NCBI GenBank assembly: GCA_003023485.1
Contig: PXSG01000116.1
Span: 1 to 40,675, forward strand
Direction of reading: 5' to 3'
Origin: Halobacteriales archaeon SW_10_68_16
GTDB lineage: Archaea > Halobacteriota > Halobacteria > Halobacteriales > Haloarculaceae
Length of the DNA: 40,675 nucleotides
In this document: positions 20,251 to 28,223 of the stretch, in pieces
Numbering within the stretch: the stretch's first letter is position 1
How the letters are laid out: each line of letters starts with the position of its first letter
Notes under the pieces: model-generated
The model's input: the letters and a program-made list of their open reading frames with translations, nothing else
The model's database searches: none
Told to the model about the DNA's origin: nothing
Translations under genes and position numbers: made by a program

Positions 20251-21393
20251 ATGAGTGACGACCGGGCGAGCCGGCCCTCGGCCGGTGACCTCGCGCCGGC
20301 CTTCGACGTCTACGAGGTCAGACAGGACGGCGACCGACTGATCTACGTTGGCCAGCCCCGGACCGACCCCGAGACCGTCGAGGGGCGGCTCCGGCCGCTG
20401 TTCCGCCAGCAGGGCTACGAGATCAGCCTCCAGCGGGGCTACGACGGGGACGAGGGACTCCCGCTGACGGTCGGGGAGTCCGTCCTCGTCGCACAACCCC
20501 GCACCGCCGAGTCGGGGGGATTGCCGTGGCGCAACGCTGTCCTGTTCGTGCTGACGGTCCTCTCGACGCTGTTTGCCGGGTCGGTGTACTGGTACCAGAT
20601 CCCGGTCACCGAACAGCCCCTCCGGGCGCTGGCGGCGTGGCCCTTCGTCGTCGCGATCATGGGGGTGCTCGGCATCCACGAACTCGGCCACTACGCGATG
20701 AGCCGCTACCACGGCGTGGAGGCGTCGCTGCCCTACTTCATCCCCCTGCCCACCTACATCGGGTCGATGGGCGCGGTCATCCGGATGCGCGGCCGCATCC
20801 CCGACCGCAAGGCGCTGTTCGACATCGGCGTCGCCGGGCCGCTCGCGGGACTGGTCGCCACCGTCGTGGTGACGGTCGTCGGCCTCCAGCTGGACCCGCT
20901 GCCCGCACAGGAGGCCGCGGCCGCCGCCACCGACGTCACGCGCGTCGAGTTCAACGACCCGCCGCTGCTGATCTTGCTCGCGGAACTGACCGGCACCGCC
21001 GACAAACTCGAACGCGGACTGGTCCACCCCGTCGTGTTCGGCGGCTGGGTCGGGATGCTCGTCACCCTGCTCAATTTGCTGCCGGTCGGCCAGCTTGACG
21101 GCGGCCACATCCTCCGGGCGATGGTCGGCGAGCGCCAGGAGACGCTGGCCGCGGCGGTGCCGGGCGCGCTGTTCGCGCTGGCGGGGTATCTCTTCTTCGT
21201 CCGCGGGAGCGTCAACTCCGTGGGCATCTGGACGATGTGGGGGTTGTTCGCGGTGGGACTGGCCTACGCCGGTCCCGCCTCGCCGGTCCGGGACGAGCCG
21301 CTCGACCGGAGACGCGTGGCCGTCGGCGTCCTCACGTTCGTCCTCGGGGCGCTGTGTTTCACGCCCGTCCCCGTCGAGGTCATCACGCCGTGA
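20251..21393 (+). CDS. Site-2 protease family (M50) metalloprotease
   Basis: 380 residues, complete. A cytoplasmic N-terminal domain of about 90 residues is followed by six or more transmembrane helices. The zinc-binding motif is G-I-H-E-L-G-H-Y near residue 145 and the third-ligand motif is V-G-Q-L-D-G-G-H near residue 280. It cleaves substrates within the membrane; the substrate is unknown. A TTTTAT element at 20219-20224 lies about 30 nt upstream, so the mRNA is nearly leaderless. The segment 21099-21157, coding for the D-G-G-H-I-L-R-A-M region, recurs exactly inside the neighbouring thiL gene. Confidence 0.93.
   Translation: MSDDRASRPSAGDLAPAFDVYEVRQDGDRLIYVGQPRTDPETVEGRLRPLFRQQGYEISLQRGYDGDEGLPLTVGESVLVAQPRTAESGGLPWRNAVLFVLTVLSTLFAGSVYWYQIPVTEQPLRALAAWPFVVAIMGVLGIHELGHYAMSRYHGVEASLPYFIPLPTYIGSMGAVIRMRGRIPDRKALFDIGVAGPLAGLVATVVVTVVGLQLDPLPAQEAAAAATDVTRVEFNDPPLLILLAELTGTADKLERGLVHPVVFGGWVGMLVTLLNLLPVGQLDGGHILRAMVGERQETLAAAVPGALFALAGYLFFVRGSVNSVGIWTMWGLFAVGLAYAGPASPVRDEPLDRRRVAVGVLTFVLGALCFTPVPVEVITP
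21099..21157 (+). repeat. 59-bp direct repeat, source copy in the M50 protease gene
   Basis: This 59-bp segment is identical to 21987-22045. Here it is in frame and codes for the conserved G-G-H-I-L-R-A-M-V-G-E-R stretch of the protease, so this is the native copy. Confidence 0.95.
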
Positions 21394-21423
21394 CTTTTTA
21401 CGGGCCTCCGGCGAAGGCCGTGT

Positions 21424-21624
21424 ATGGTCGACACCGAGAAAATCCGGACGCTCGTCCCACACTACGCCGTGATGCTCGTCGTGGTCTTCGCCGTGGTGGG
21501 CGCCCTGCGGACCCTGCTCGGCGAGGTCCGGCTGGTGGTCGAGTTCGTCGTCATCCTGGTCATCGTGTTCCTCTATCCGTTCGTCGTCCGGCGCCTGGGG
21601 TACGCACCGGGCGTCTGGGAGTGA
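21424..21624 (+). CDS. Small two-helix membrane protein
   Basis: 66 residues with two hydrophobic helices (about 14-30 and 36-52) and a C-terminal R-R-L-G-Y-A-P-G-V-W. A CTTTTTA element at 21394-21400 lies 24-30 nt upstream, giving a leaderless transcript. I recognise it only as a conserved-looking haloarchaeal hypothetical protein. It lies between the M50 protease and the convergent thiL gene. Confidence 0.75.
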   Translation: MVDTEKIRTLVPHYAVMLVVVFAVVGALRTLLGEVRLVVEFVVILVIVFLYPFVVRRLGYAPGVWE

Positions 21625-21648
21625 TACCCGGACTGGCCGCCGACGCGT

Positions 21649-22412
21649 TCACCCGTGGGTGTACCCGCGGTCTGGCAGGCTGTCGCCGTCGAGTGTCACG
21701 CCCGCCTCGGTGACGGTCCCGATCCGGGTCAGCCCACAGGGGACAGCCTCGCGAGCGCTGTCGAGCCCCTCCTCGGGGAGCGTACAGACCAGTTCGAAAT
21801 CCTCGCCGAAGAAAACACCCAGTTCCCGCCGTTCGTCGGGCGCCACGTCCGCGACGACGTCGTCGATGGGCAGGGGCGACTCGACGGCGAACCCGCAGTC
21901 GCTCGCGTCGGCGAGCTGGTGGAGCGACCGCGCGAGGCCGTCGCTGGAGTCCATCATTGCACTCGCGTGGGGAGCGAGCGCTCGGCCGGCGGCCACATCC
22001 TCCGGGCGATGGTCGGCGAGCGCCAGGAGACGCTGGCCGCGGCGGGCCCGATGGCTGTCGTCGCGACGGTGAACTCCTCGTGCCCGTCGAGGTCGCCCCC
22101 GACGTAGGCGGCCCCGACGGCCTCGCAGACGTCGCCGGCACCCTCGACGAAGGCGGTGATCTCCTCGAACTCGAAGGTTGGGGCGCCGTAGGCCGCGACC
22201 GCCGCGAGCGCGTCGGCGCCCATCGCCGCCACGTCCGACAGCGACGCGCCGACCGACCGCCAGCCCGCGGTGTACCGGGTCGTCCCCGCCGGGAAGTCGG
22301 TCGTCTCGTGGAGCATGTCCGTCGTCACCACGAGGTCGCCCACACGTGCCGCGTCGTCGCCGGCCGCAGGAAGCAGGTCGGCCAGGCGTGCGAGCGCCGC
22401 CCGTTCGTCCAT
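21649..22412 (-). pseudogene. thiL: Thiamine-monophosphate kinase, internally disrupted
   Basis: The N-terminal half (start ATG 22412) has the ThiL features G-D-D-A-A-R-V, T-T-D-M-L-H and A-G-W-R-S-V-G-A-S-L-S-D-V-A-A-M-G-A-D, ending at A-T-T-A-I-G. The C-terminal half, in another frame, has M-M-D-S-S-D-G-L-A-R-S-L, G-E-D-F-E-L-V and ends D-R-G-Y-T-H-G. In ThiL about 50 residues should lie between the halves. They are missing and replaced by a 59-bp exact copy of the M50 protease gene (21987-22045), which also breaks the frame. Intact, the enzyme would phosphorylate thiamine monophosphate to the diphosphate. Either the genome lost this activity or the assembly is wrong here. Confidence 0.88.
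21987..22045 (+). repeat. 59-bp direct repeat, inserted copy inside thiL
   Basis: Exact copy of 21099-21157, 888 bp away in the same orientation. It replaces about 150 bp of expected thiL sequence. A CGGCGG-type overlap with the likely native thiL codons occurs at the left junction. Confidence 0.95.
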
Positions 22413-22527
22413 GGCTCTCCTCGGGCACCCGCCGTAAAAAATGCCCCCCTCGGATTCCCTCGCGGCCGGCCGCCCGAGTCTCGCGGGTATCGGTGCCTTC
22501 AAGCGGTCGCGCCCGACACGCCACGCC

Positions 22528-23550
22528 ATGGACGGCGACCGGCTGACGACGCTGGGGATGTTCGCCGTCGCGCTGGCGGTCCTGAGCGTTGTCGTCTGGT
22601 TCATCGGCGCCGACGCCGTCTTCGACGCGCTCGGGGACGCCGACCGGTCGGTGGTGCCCGCCCTCCTGGCGGTCGTCGTCGTCTGGCTCTCGGCGTGGGG
22701 GCTGGCCCTGTGGACCGTCCTGCGGACCATCGGGGCGCCAGTCTCCATCCCGTTGGCGGTTGCCCTCTTCGCCGCGGCGGTGTTCTCGAACAACGTCACG
22801 CCGTTCGGACAGGCCGGGGGCGAACCGCTCAGCGGCCTCCTCATCTCGACGGCCGCCGATAGCGAGTACGAGACCGGCCTCGCGGCCATCGCCAGCGTCG
22901 ATACGCTCCACTTCGTCCCCTCCATCGGCCTGGCCATCGTGGGGGTGGTCTCCCTGCTTGCTGGCGCCGTCGAACTGACCGAAGACCTCCGTGTTGCACT
23001 CCTCGGCGTCGTCGTCCTCGTGGGGTTGATCGCCACGGCCGCGACGCTGGGCTGGCGCTACCGCGACCGTGTCCGGGGGACGGTCGTCCGGGTCGTCACG
23101 CCCATCGCCGGCACCCTCGGGCGTCTCATACCCGGCTGGTCGCCACCCGACGAGTCGGACGTCGCCGAGCGCGTCGACGGGTTCTTCGCCGCGGTCGGCC
23201 GCGTCGCGACCAGTCGGCGGACCATCGCCTTCGCGATGGGGTGTTCCGCGCTCGGGTGGACCGCACTGGCCGGCGCGATGTGGCTCTCGCTGTACGCGCT
23301 GGGCTACACGGTGCCGTTCGCCGCCGCGCTGTTCGTCGTCCCCGTCGGTTCCATCGCCGGGGTGACGCCACTCCCTGGCGGTCTCGGGGGGCTGGAGGCG
23401 GCACTCATCACGCTGCTCGTGCCCACCACGGGCGTCCCGGCCTCCGTCGCGACCGCCGGCGTCCTCATCTACCGGGGTGCGACCTACTGGCTGCCGGTCC
23501 TCGTCGGCGGCGGCGTCGCGACCGTGCTGGGCAACCGCGCTCGCAAGTGA
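22528..23550 (+). CDS. Lysylphosphatidylglycerol synthase TM region/UPF0104 family membrane protein
   Basis: 340 residues, complete, with about eight hydrophobic helices. Family marks are F-S-N-N-V-T-P-F-G-Q-A-G-G-E-P near residue 90 and P-L-P-G-G-L-G-G-L-E-A near the C-terminus. Members are flippase-like integral membrane proteins related to the membrane part of MprF; in archaea their substrate is unknown. A CCTTCAAG element about 25-30 nt upstream suggests a leaderless mRNA. It starts divergently from thiL. Confidence 0.9.
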   Translation: MDGDRLTTLGMFAVALAVLSVVVWFIGADAVFDALGDADRSVVPALLAVVVVWLSAWGLALWTVLRTIGAPVSIPLAVALFAAAVFSNNVTPFGQAGGEPLSGLLISTAADSEYETGLAAIASVDTLHFVPSIGLAIVGVVSLLAGAVELTEDLRVALLGVVVLVGLIATAATLGWRYRDRVRGTVVRVVTPIAGTLGRLIPGWSPPDESDVAERVDGFFAAVGRVATSRRTIAFAMGCSALGWTALAGAMWLSLYALGYTVPFAAALFVVPVGSIAGVTPLPGGLGGLEAALITLLVPTTGVPASVATAGVLIYRGATYWLPVLVGGGVATVLGNRARK

Positions 23551-23553
23551 TAC

Positions 23554-23558
23554 TTTAT
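23554..23558 (+). promoter_or_regulatory. TATA element of the lipoprotein gene
   Basis: ACTTTATCC with TTTAT at 23554-23558, 26-30 nt before the GTG at 23584. This is the usual distance for a leaderless haloarchaeal mRNA and supports that start codon. Confidence 0.6.
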
Positions 23559-23583
23559 CCGGCGTCGGACCGAAGCCGGGGCA

Positions 23584-24215
23584 GTGACCCGGCGAAGGCT
23601 GCTGTGCTGTGTCGTCGCCGCGCTCCTGCTGACGGCGGGGTGACGCCGACACTCTCCGGCGCGCCGTCCGCGACGCCGACACCGACGTCCACATCCTCGC
23701 CCACTCCGACACCCACACTCACGCCCACGCCCTCACGCTCACCTACTCCGACACCCACGCCGACGGCAACGGCAACCCCGACACCCACGCCGACGCCGGA
23801 TTCACGGACGACCTACATCGGCGACTGGGTCGAGACGACACACAACGACACGGAGGTCCGGATCCGTGTCAGGAACTACCGGGTCAGAGAATCGATCGAA
23901 ACCCGCGATGGCGGGACCGAGAACGCATCCGAGGGTGAGCGTTTCGTCATCGCCAGAGTCGAGATCGTGAACGACCCCGGCTGGGTGACCGTCGGGCGAG
24001 ACCAGTGGACGCTGATCGACTGGACGGACGAGCGCCACAGCCCCGACGGCGTGACCGACGACATCGCGAACCCCTTTCCCGAAGAAGAGAGAATGCACAA
24101 CGACCACGTCGAGGGGACCATCGTCTGGGAACTCGAGTACTACGAGGATCCGACCTTCGAGGCCGAACCCTACGGCGACCAGCCGGGTGTGACCCTCCAG
24201 TTCGTCGAGGAGTGA
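23584..24215 (+). CDS. Lipoprotein with Thr-Pro repeat linker and DUF4352-like domain (frameshift at the lipobox)
   Basis: From the GTG at 23584 the signal peptide M-T-R-R-R-L-L-C-C-V-V-A-A-L-L-L-T-A-G runs directly into a TGA at 23641-23643. Restoring one base gives L-T-A-G-C, a lipobox whose Cys would carry the lipid anchor, and joins the long frame below. A (T-P)-rich linker of about 45 residues (about 23685-23812) acts as a cell-surface stalk. The C-terminal about 130 residues (I-G-D-W-V-E-T-T-H-N-D ... L-E-Y-Y-E-D-P) resemble DUF4352/telokin-like lipoprotein domains. Function unknown. Confidence 0.8.
23685..23812 (+). repeat. Low-complexity Thr-Pro coding repeat
   Basis: Imperfect repeats of CCGACACCCACGC-type units code for T-P-T-P runs in the stalk of the lipoprotein. 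Such tracts are slippage-prone, and their length may vary between strains. Confidence 0.75.
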
Positions 24216-24275
24216 CCGAAAGGGGTTCGGTGGCGATACGACGCACTTAACTGACACCGTCGGGAAGAGCGGGTA

Positions 24276-24737
24276 ATGACGACACTCTACGACGTCCCCG
24301 CGGACGCCCTCATCGAGGCTATCGCGGCGGACCTCGCCGAGGACTCGAACATCGAACAGCCGGACTCGCTCGCGTACGCCAAATCGAGCGCCGACCGCGA
24401 ACTCCCGCCCGAGCAGGACGACTTCTGGACCCGTCGGGCCGCGAGCATCCTCCGGAAGGTGGCCGTCGACGGGCCCGTCGGCGTCGGCAGCCTCCGCACC
24501 ACCTACGGGACCGCCAAACAGGGCTCGAACCGCTACCGGGTACGGCCACGACGGAAGGCACAGAGTTCCGGGAAGATCATCCGCGTCGCCCTCCAGCAAC
24601 TCGAGGACGCGGGCCACGTGGAAACCGCCGAGGGTGAGGGGCGGGTCATCACCAGCGAGGGGCAGAGTTTCCTCGACGAGGTCGCCGCCGAGGTCATGGA
24701 CGACCTCGACGACCCCGACCTCGCGCGGTACGCCTGA
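24276..24737 (+). CDS. rps19e: 30S ribosomal protein S19e
   Basis: 153 residues, complete. Archaeal/eukaryotic S19e with the marks F-W-T-R-R-A-A-S-I-L-R-K-V, G-V-G-S-L-R-T-T-Y-G, R-K-A-Q-S-S-G-K-I-I-R and L-Q-Q-L-E-D-A-G-H-V. It is a component of the small subunit head. A CTTAA element at 24246-24250 is 26-30 nt upstream, so the transcript is leaderless. Next downstream on the same strand is hjc, separated by 276 bp containing an inverted repeat. Confidence 0.96.
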   Translation: MTTLYDVPADALIEAIAADLAEDSNIEQPDSLAYAKSSADRELPPEQDDFWTRRAASILRKVAVDGPVGVGSLRTTYGTAKQGSNRYRVRPRRKAQSSGKIIRVALQQLEDAGHVETAEGEGRVITSEGQSFLDEVAAEVMDDLDDPDLARYA

Positions 24738-24807
24738 CCGGCGATGGACGCCGAGGAGACCGGGTACGACCGTCAGGGAGTACGTCTCCCGCCGGACGAG
24801 AAGGTAC

Positions 24808-24930
24808 TATCCACCCGGTCATGGTTTGTCAACACGCTGATAGCAGGGACAGCCCCGAACCGCGTTGTACTGCCCGTTCAATCCACGAGACCGTTGACTG
24901 GACCATGACCGGACCATGACCGGGTGGATA
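24808..24930. repeat. 18-bp perfect inverted repeat with tandem 11-mers upstream of hjc
   Basis: The arms 24808-24825 and 24913-24930 are exact reverse complements (TATCCACCCGGTCATGGT). The right arm is preceded by a second copy of its 11-bp core ACCATGACCGG (24902-24912), in tandem. A nested 6-bp pair GTCAAC/GTTGAC lies at 24828-24833 and 24893-24898. It could be a hairpin RNA element, a bidirectional terminator after rps19e, an operator, or the remnant of a miniature mobile element. No target-site duplication is visible. Confidence 0.85.
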
Positions 24931-24982
24931 AACTAGAACGGACGCGCGGACAGGACATTCCCGTCTCGGATGCTGCCGACCG

Positions 24983-24988
24983 TTTAAG
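24983..24988 (+). promoter_or_regulatory. TATA box of hjc
   Basis: TTTAAG, 26-31 nt before the ATG at 25014, so the hjc mRNA is expected to be leaderless. This supports the ATG at 25014 over the longer frame that opens at 24924. Confidence 0.65.
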
Positions 24989-25013
24989 CCTCCCGGGACC
25001 CCACTGTGTGGCG

Positions 25014-25433
25014 ATGGCCAACCGGAAAGGCGAGCGCCGTGAGCGGGAACTCGTAAACCGACTCGACGAGGCGGGCTTCGCGGTGATGCGCGCGCCGGCC
25101 AGCGGGAGCGCCACGGAGCGGGACCTGCCGGACGTGCTCGCTGGCAACGGCCAGCGTTTCTACGCCATCGAGGCCAAGTCCTCCTCGGGCGATCCCATCT
25201 ACCTCGACGGCGCCGAGATCGAGTCGCTCCTCTACTTCTCGCAGAACTTCGGGGCCCGTGCCCGCGTCGGCGTCCGGTTCGACCGCGAGGACTGGTACTT
25301 CTTCCACCCCGACGACCTCTACACGACCGACGGCGGCAACTACCGCGTCAAGCGCGAGACCGCCCTGGCCGAGGGCGTCGATTTCGCGGAACTGACAGGC
25401 GAATCAACACGGACGAGTCTCGAAGAGTTCTGA
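25014..25433 (+). CDS. hjc: Holliday junction resolvase Hjc
   Basis: 139 residues, complete. PD-(D/E)XK nuclease: G-E-R-R-E-R-E-L-V at the N-terminus, R-A-P-A-S-G-S, D-L-P-D-V with the catalytic Asp, and I-E-A-K-S-S with the catalytic Glu/Lys. It cuts four-way junctions during recombination. The start at 25014 gives the classic M-A-N-R-K-G N-terminus and has a TATA box at leaderless distance. It is convergent with the histidine kinase gene. Confidence 0.95.
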   Translation: MANRKGERRERELVNRLDEAGFAVMRAPASGSATERDLPDVLAGNGQRFYAIEAKSSSGDPIYLDGAEIESLLYFSQNFGARARVGVRFDREDWYFFHPDDLYTTDGGNYRVKRETALAEGVDFAELTGESTRTSLEEF

Positions 25434-25540
25434 GCGACCTGTATCACGCGGGCTCGCGCTCGGTCAGCGAGTGGACGTGGGCCACCTCGAAGCGAGCCCC
25501 GCCGTCGGCGCTCTCGCCGGCCTCGACGGTCCAGTCGTGG

Positions 25541-25640
25541 CTCCGGACGATGTCGGCTCGGTGTTGCTCGTGCCGCTGGGCGAGTGCGGCCTGCTGGGCG
25601 CCTACGCCGACGAGGAGGGTGCCTTCGACGAGACGGACGC
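25541..25640 (+). repeat. 100-bp inverted repeat, copy in the kinase ATPase region
   Basis: Exact reverse complement of 26052-26151. It sits between the L-F-E codons and the codons for S-H-D-W of the kinase, exactly where the ATP-binding core should be. Confidence 0.95.
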
Positions 25641-26051
25641 TTCTCGAAGAGCTGTGCCATGCGATTCTTGTCGGCCTGGAGGGTCCCGTCGCCCTCGACC
25701 GAGAGGTCGGCCGCGCCGGTGTCGAGACTCGCCCAGGCATCCCGTGCAGCGGTCGCAAGCGAGAGTGGCTGGCGTTCGACGTCCTGCTCGCCACGGGCGC
25801 GTGCGAGGAGGTCTTCGATGAGTGTCTCCATCCGGTCGAGGGCCTCCGAGACCTCCTCCAAGTGCTCGACATCGCCGGTGTCGCGGGCCATGTCGACCCG
25901 CGCGGTGGCGACGTGTAGCGGATTGCGGAGGTCGTGGGAGACGGTGCCGGCGAACTCGTCGAGGCGCTCGTTGCGCCGTGCGAGTTCCCGCTCGCGATCG
26001 GCACGAGCCATCGCGGACTCGACGGCCGCCGCGAGCAGGCGAAACAGTTCG

Positions 26052-26151
26052 GCGTCCGTCTCGTCGAAGGCACCCTCCTCGTCGGCGTAGGCGCCCAGCA
26101 GGCCGCACTCGCCCAGCGGCACGAGCAACACCGAGCCGACATCGTCCGGAG
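26052..26151 (-). repeat. 100-bp inverted repeat, source copy in the GAF domain
   Basis: Codes in frame for the GAF segment D-D-V-G-S-V-L-L-V-P-L-G-E-C-G-L-L-G and so is the native copy. Its upstream edge (26147-26151) coincides with the one-base frameshift of the GAF domain. Confidence 0.95.
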
Positions 26152-27581
26152 ACCTCCCGGTTGCCTGCCTCGTAGACGTCCCAGGCGAGTCCGCTGCCGG
26201 GTTCGATCGGTTCGATCCCGCCGATGCGCTCGTCGAGGGCCTTCGAGCGGGCCAGCGGTTCGAGCCGGCGGCGCGTCCCGTCGTACGTCCAGCAGGCCGA
26301 AAGCGGGAACCCGAGCACGTCGGCGGCCGCCTCGACGGCGTTCCCGGCGATCTCCTCGGCCGACTCGGCGACGATGAGCCGCTGGGTCCGCTCGTGGAGT
26401 GACTCGAGCCTGTGCTGGAGGCGTACCCGCTCGGTGATGTCCCCCATGTACACCGACAGGCCGTCCTCGTCGGGGTAGGCGTTCACCTCGAACCACCGGT
26501 CCTGTGGCTCGTAGTGGACCTCGAAGCTCGTCGGCTGCTGTGCGTCCATCGCCCGGGTGAACCCGTGGTAGAAGGTGGTGTTGACCGCCGAAGGGAAAAT
26601 CTCCCAGAACCGCTCGCCGACCACCGTCTCGCCCCGGACGCCCAGCAGGGATTCGGCCCGGCTGTTCAGGATGACGAACCGCTCGTCGTGGTCCAGGACG
26701 AAGAAGGCGTCCGTGATCCGCTCGATGGTGTGCTCGAAGCGCTCGCGGGTGGCCGCGATCTCGGCCTGGTAGGCCTTCCGGTCGGAGACGTCCCGGACGA
26801 AACACCGCAGTCCACCCCTGCCGTCGGGCGCGACCCGCACGCACAGCCAGTCGCCGGCGGCCGTCGAGAACTCGGCGGTGTCCGCCTCCCCTGACTCGGC
26901 GACGCGGTCACACAGCGACCGGAACCCCTCCTGCTGGGCCGGCGGGAACATTTCCTCGACCGAGCGGCCCACCGCGTCCGCGACGCCTGCCCCGGTCCAC
27001 TCGGCGAGTCCGGGGTCCCAGGCCGTCACGCGCCGCTCCGGGTCGAGGGTGAAGTACTCGTCCATCCCCTGGTAGACCGGGCGCGTCCACTCGCCGGACC
27101 CGGGCGCGGTGCCTGCTCCCGTCTCCTCCCCCTCGACTGTCGACAGGACGTGCGCGGCCGCCTCGTCGGGGTCGGTGCCCGGGTACAGGTCGTGGTACTC
27201 GATTCCATCGGGGACCGAAACGGTCCCGTCGCCGAGGTCGAACACCGGCGCCGGCGTCTCCGCGGCCGCGAGGGCCTCGGCGACGCGGTCGCGGCCCTCC
27301 TCGTCGAGCCCCCCGCCCACCAGCACCGCGTCGGCGCCCCCGTCCTCGAGTGCTGGTTCGAGCCCCGCCGGACGGACGGCGACGAGTCGCACCTGGCGCT
27401 CGGTGTGCTCTTCGAGGAACCCGACCGCTTCCAACCCCCGGCCGGGGTCGCCGACGTACCACACGTCGAGAGCCGTCACGTTCGCCTGTAGTATCTTTTC
27501 ACTTAAAACTATTCGCGACTGTCAGGAATCGTCGACGGAGCCTCAACGCCTAAGAGGCCGCCCCGACCAGTCCCCGCAAGG

Positions 27582-28223
27582 GTGTCCCGAGCGGTGACGG
27601 CGGTGCTGGTCCGCCACGGCGAGACGGCCTGGAACCGGGAGGGGCGCGTCCAGGGGTGGGCCCCGACGTCGCTGACCGACCGCGGGCGCGAACAGGCTCG
27701 CACGCTCGGGGCGCACCTCGCGTCGGCCTACGACGTCGACCGGGCGGTCGCCTCGGATCTCCGGCGGGCCCGCGAGACGGCGGTCCTGCTCCACGAAACG
27801 GGCGTCGACCCCGCACCGACCTACTCGCAGCGCTGGCGCGAACGGGACTTCGGCATCTACCAGGGCCTGACCGAGGCGGGACTCTTCGAGACCCACCCGG
27901 AGTTCCGGGCAACCGGCGGGACGATGGCCGCGCGGGCACGACCCCCGGGCGGCGAGCGACTGCTGGACCTCCGGGAGCGCGTCCTGATGTGCTGGACGGC
28001 CCTGCTCGCGGACGCCACCCCCGGCGAGACCGTCCTCGTCGTCACCCACGGTGGTCCCATCTACGTACTGCTCGCCCACCTCAAGGGGATGGACCTGCCG
28101 GCGTCGTTCGTCGAACACAGCCACGACAACTGCGCGCTCACGGAGGTGCGCGTCGACCCCGACGAAATCGGCGACGGTGACCCGCCGATGGGGCGGATAG
28201 GCCGGGAAAACGAGCGTCCCTAG
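27582..28223 (+). CDS. Histidine phosphatase (phosphoglycerate-mutase-like) family protein
   Basis: 213 residues from the GTG at 27582, with a CCTAAGAGG element 25-33 nt upstream (leaderless). The RHG motif L-V-R-H-G-E-T-A-W-N contains the phospho-His; the second catalytic part is V-V-T-H-G-G-P. It may be a cofactor-dependent mutase, an alpha-ribazole phosphatase or a general phosphatase; sequence alone does not decide. The E-R-D-F-G-I-Y-Q-G segment fits the family. It is convergent with ccdA and overlaps it by 4 bp. Confidence 0.9.
   Translation: MSRAVTAVLVRHGETAWNREGRVQGWAPTSLTDRGREQARTLGAHLASAYDVDRAVASDLRRARETAVLLHETGVDPAPTYSQRWRERDFGIYQGLTEAGLFETHPEFRATGGTMAARARPPGGERLLDLRERVLMCWTALLADATPGETVLVVTHGGPIYVLLAHLKGMDLPASFVEHSHDNCALTEVRVDPDEIGDGDPPMGRIGRENERP

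Larger units (their letters stand above)
25444..27479 (-). pseudogene. PAS/GAF sensor histidine kinase, ATPase domain disrupted
   Basis: The GTG start at 27479 opens a receiver-like N-terminal region (about 110 residues, without an obvious phospho-Asp). Two PAS domains follow (about 135-245 and 250-370), then a GAF domain and a HisKA domain with the H-box V-S-H-D-L-R-N-P-L. One extra base near 26148 shifts the frame inside the GAF domain. After M-A-Q-L-F-E the N, G1 and G2 boxes of the HATPase are gone, about 60-70 residues. A 100-bp inverted copy of the GAF-coding region (25541-25640) stands there instead. The tail S-H-D-W-T-V-E-A-G-E-S-A-D-G-G-A is the normal kinase end. As read, it cannot bind ATP. 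No response regulator is adjacent. Confidence 0.87.

Noticed and set aside
22514..23718. Upstream part of a 689-codon minus-strand frame leading into thiL
   Set aside because: Antisense to the UPF0104 membrane protein, Arg/Gly/Asp-rich; only the part below 22412 is thiL.
24828..24898. Possible tRNA gene between rps19e and hjc
   Set aside because: A TTCAATCC-like loop caught attention, but no acceptor, D or T stem pairs properly around it.
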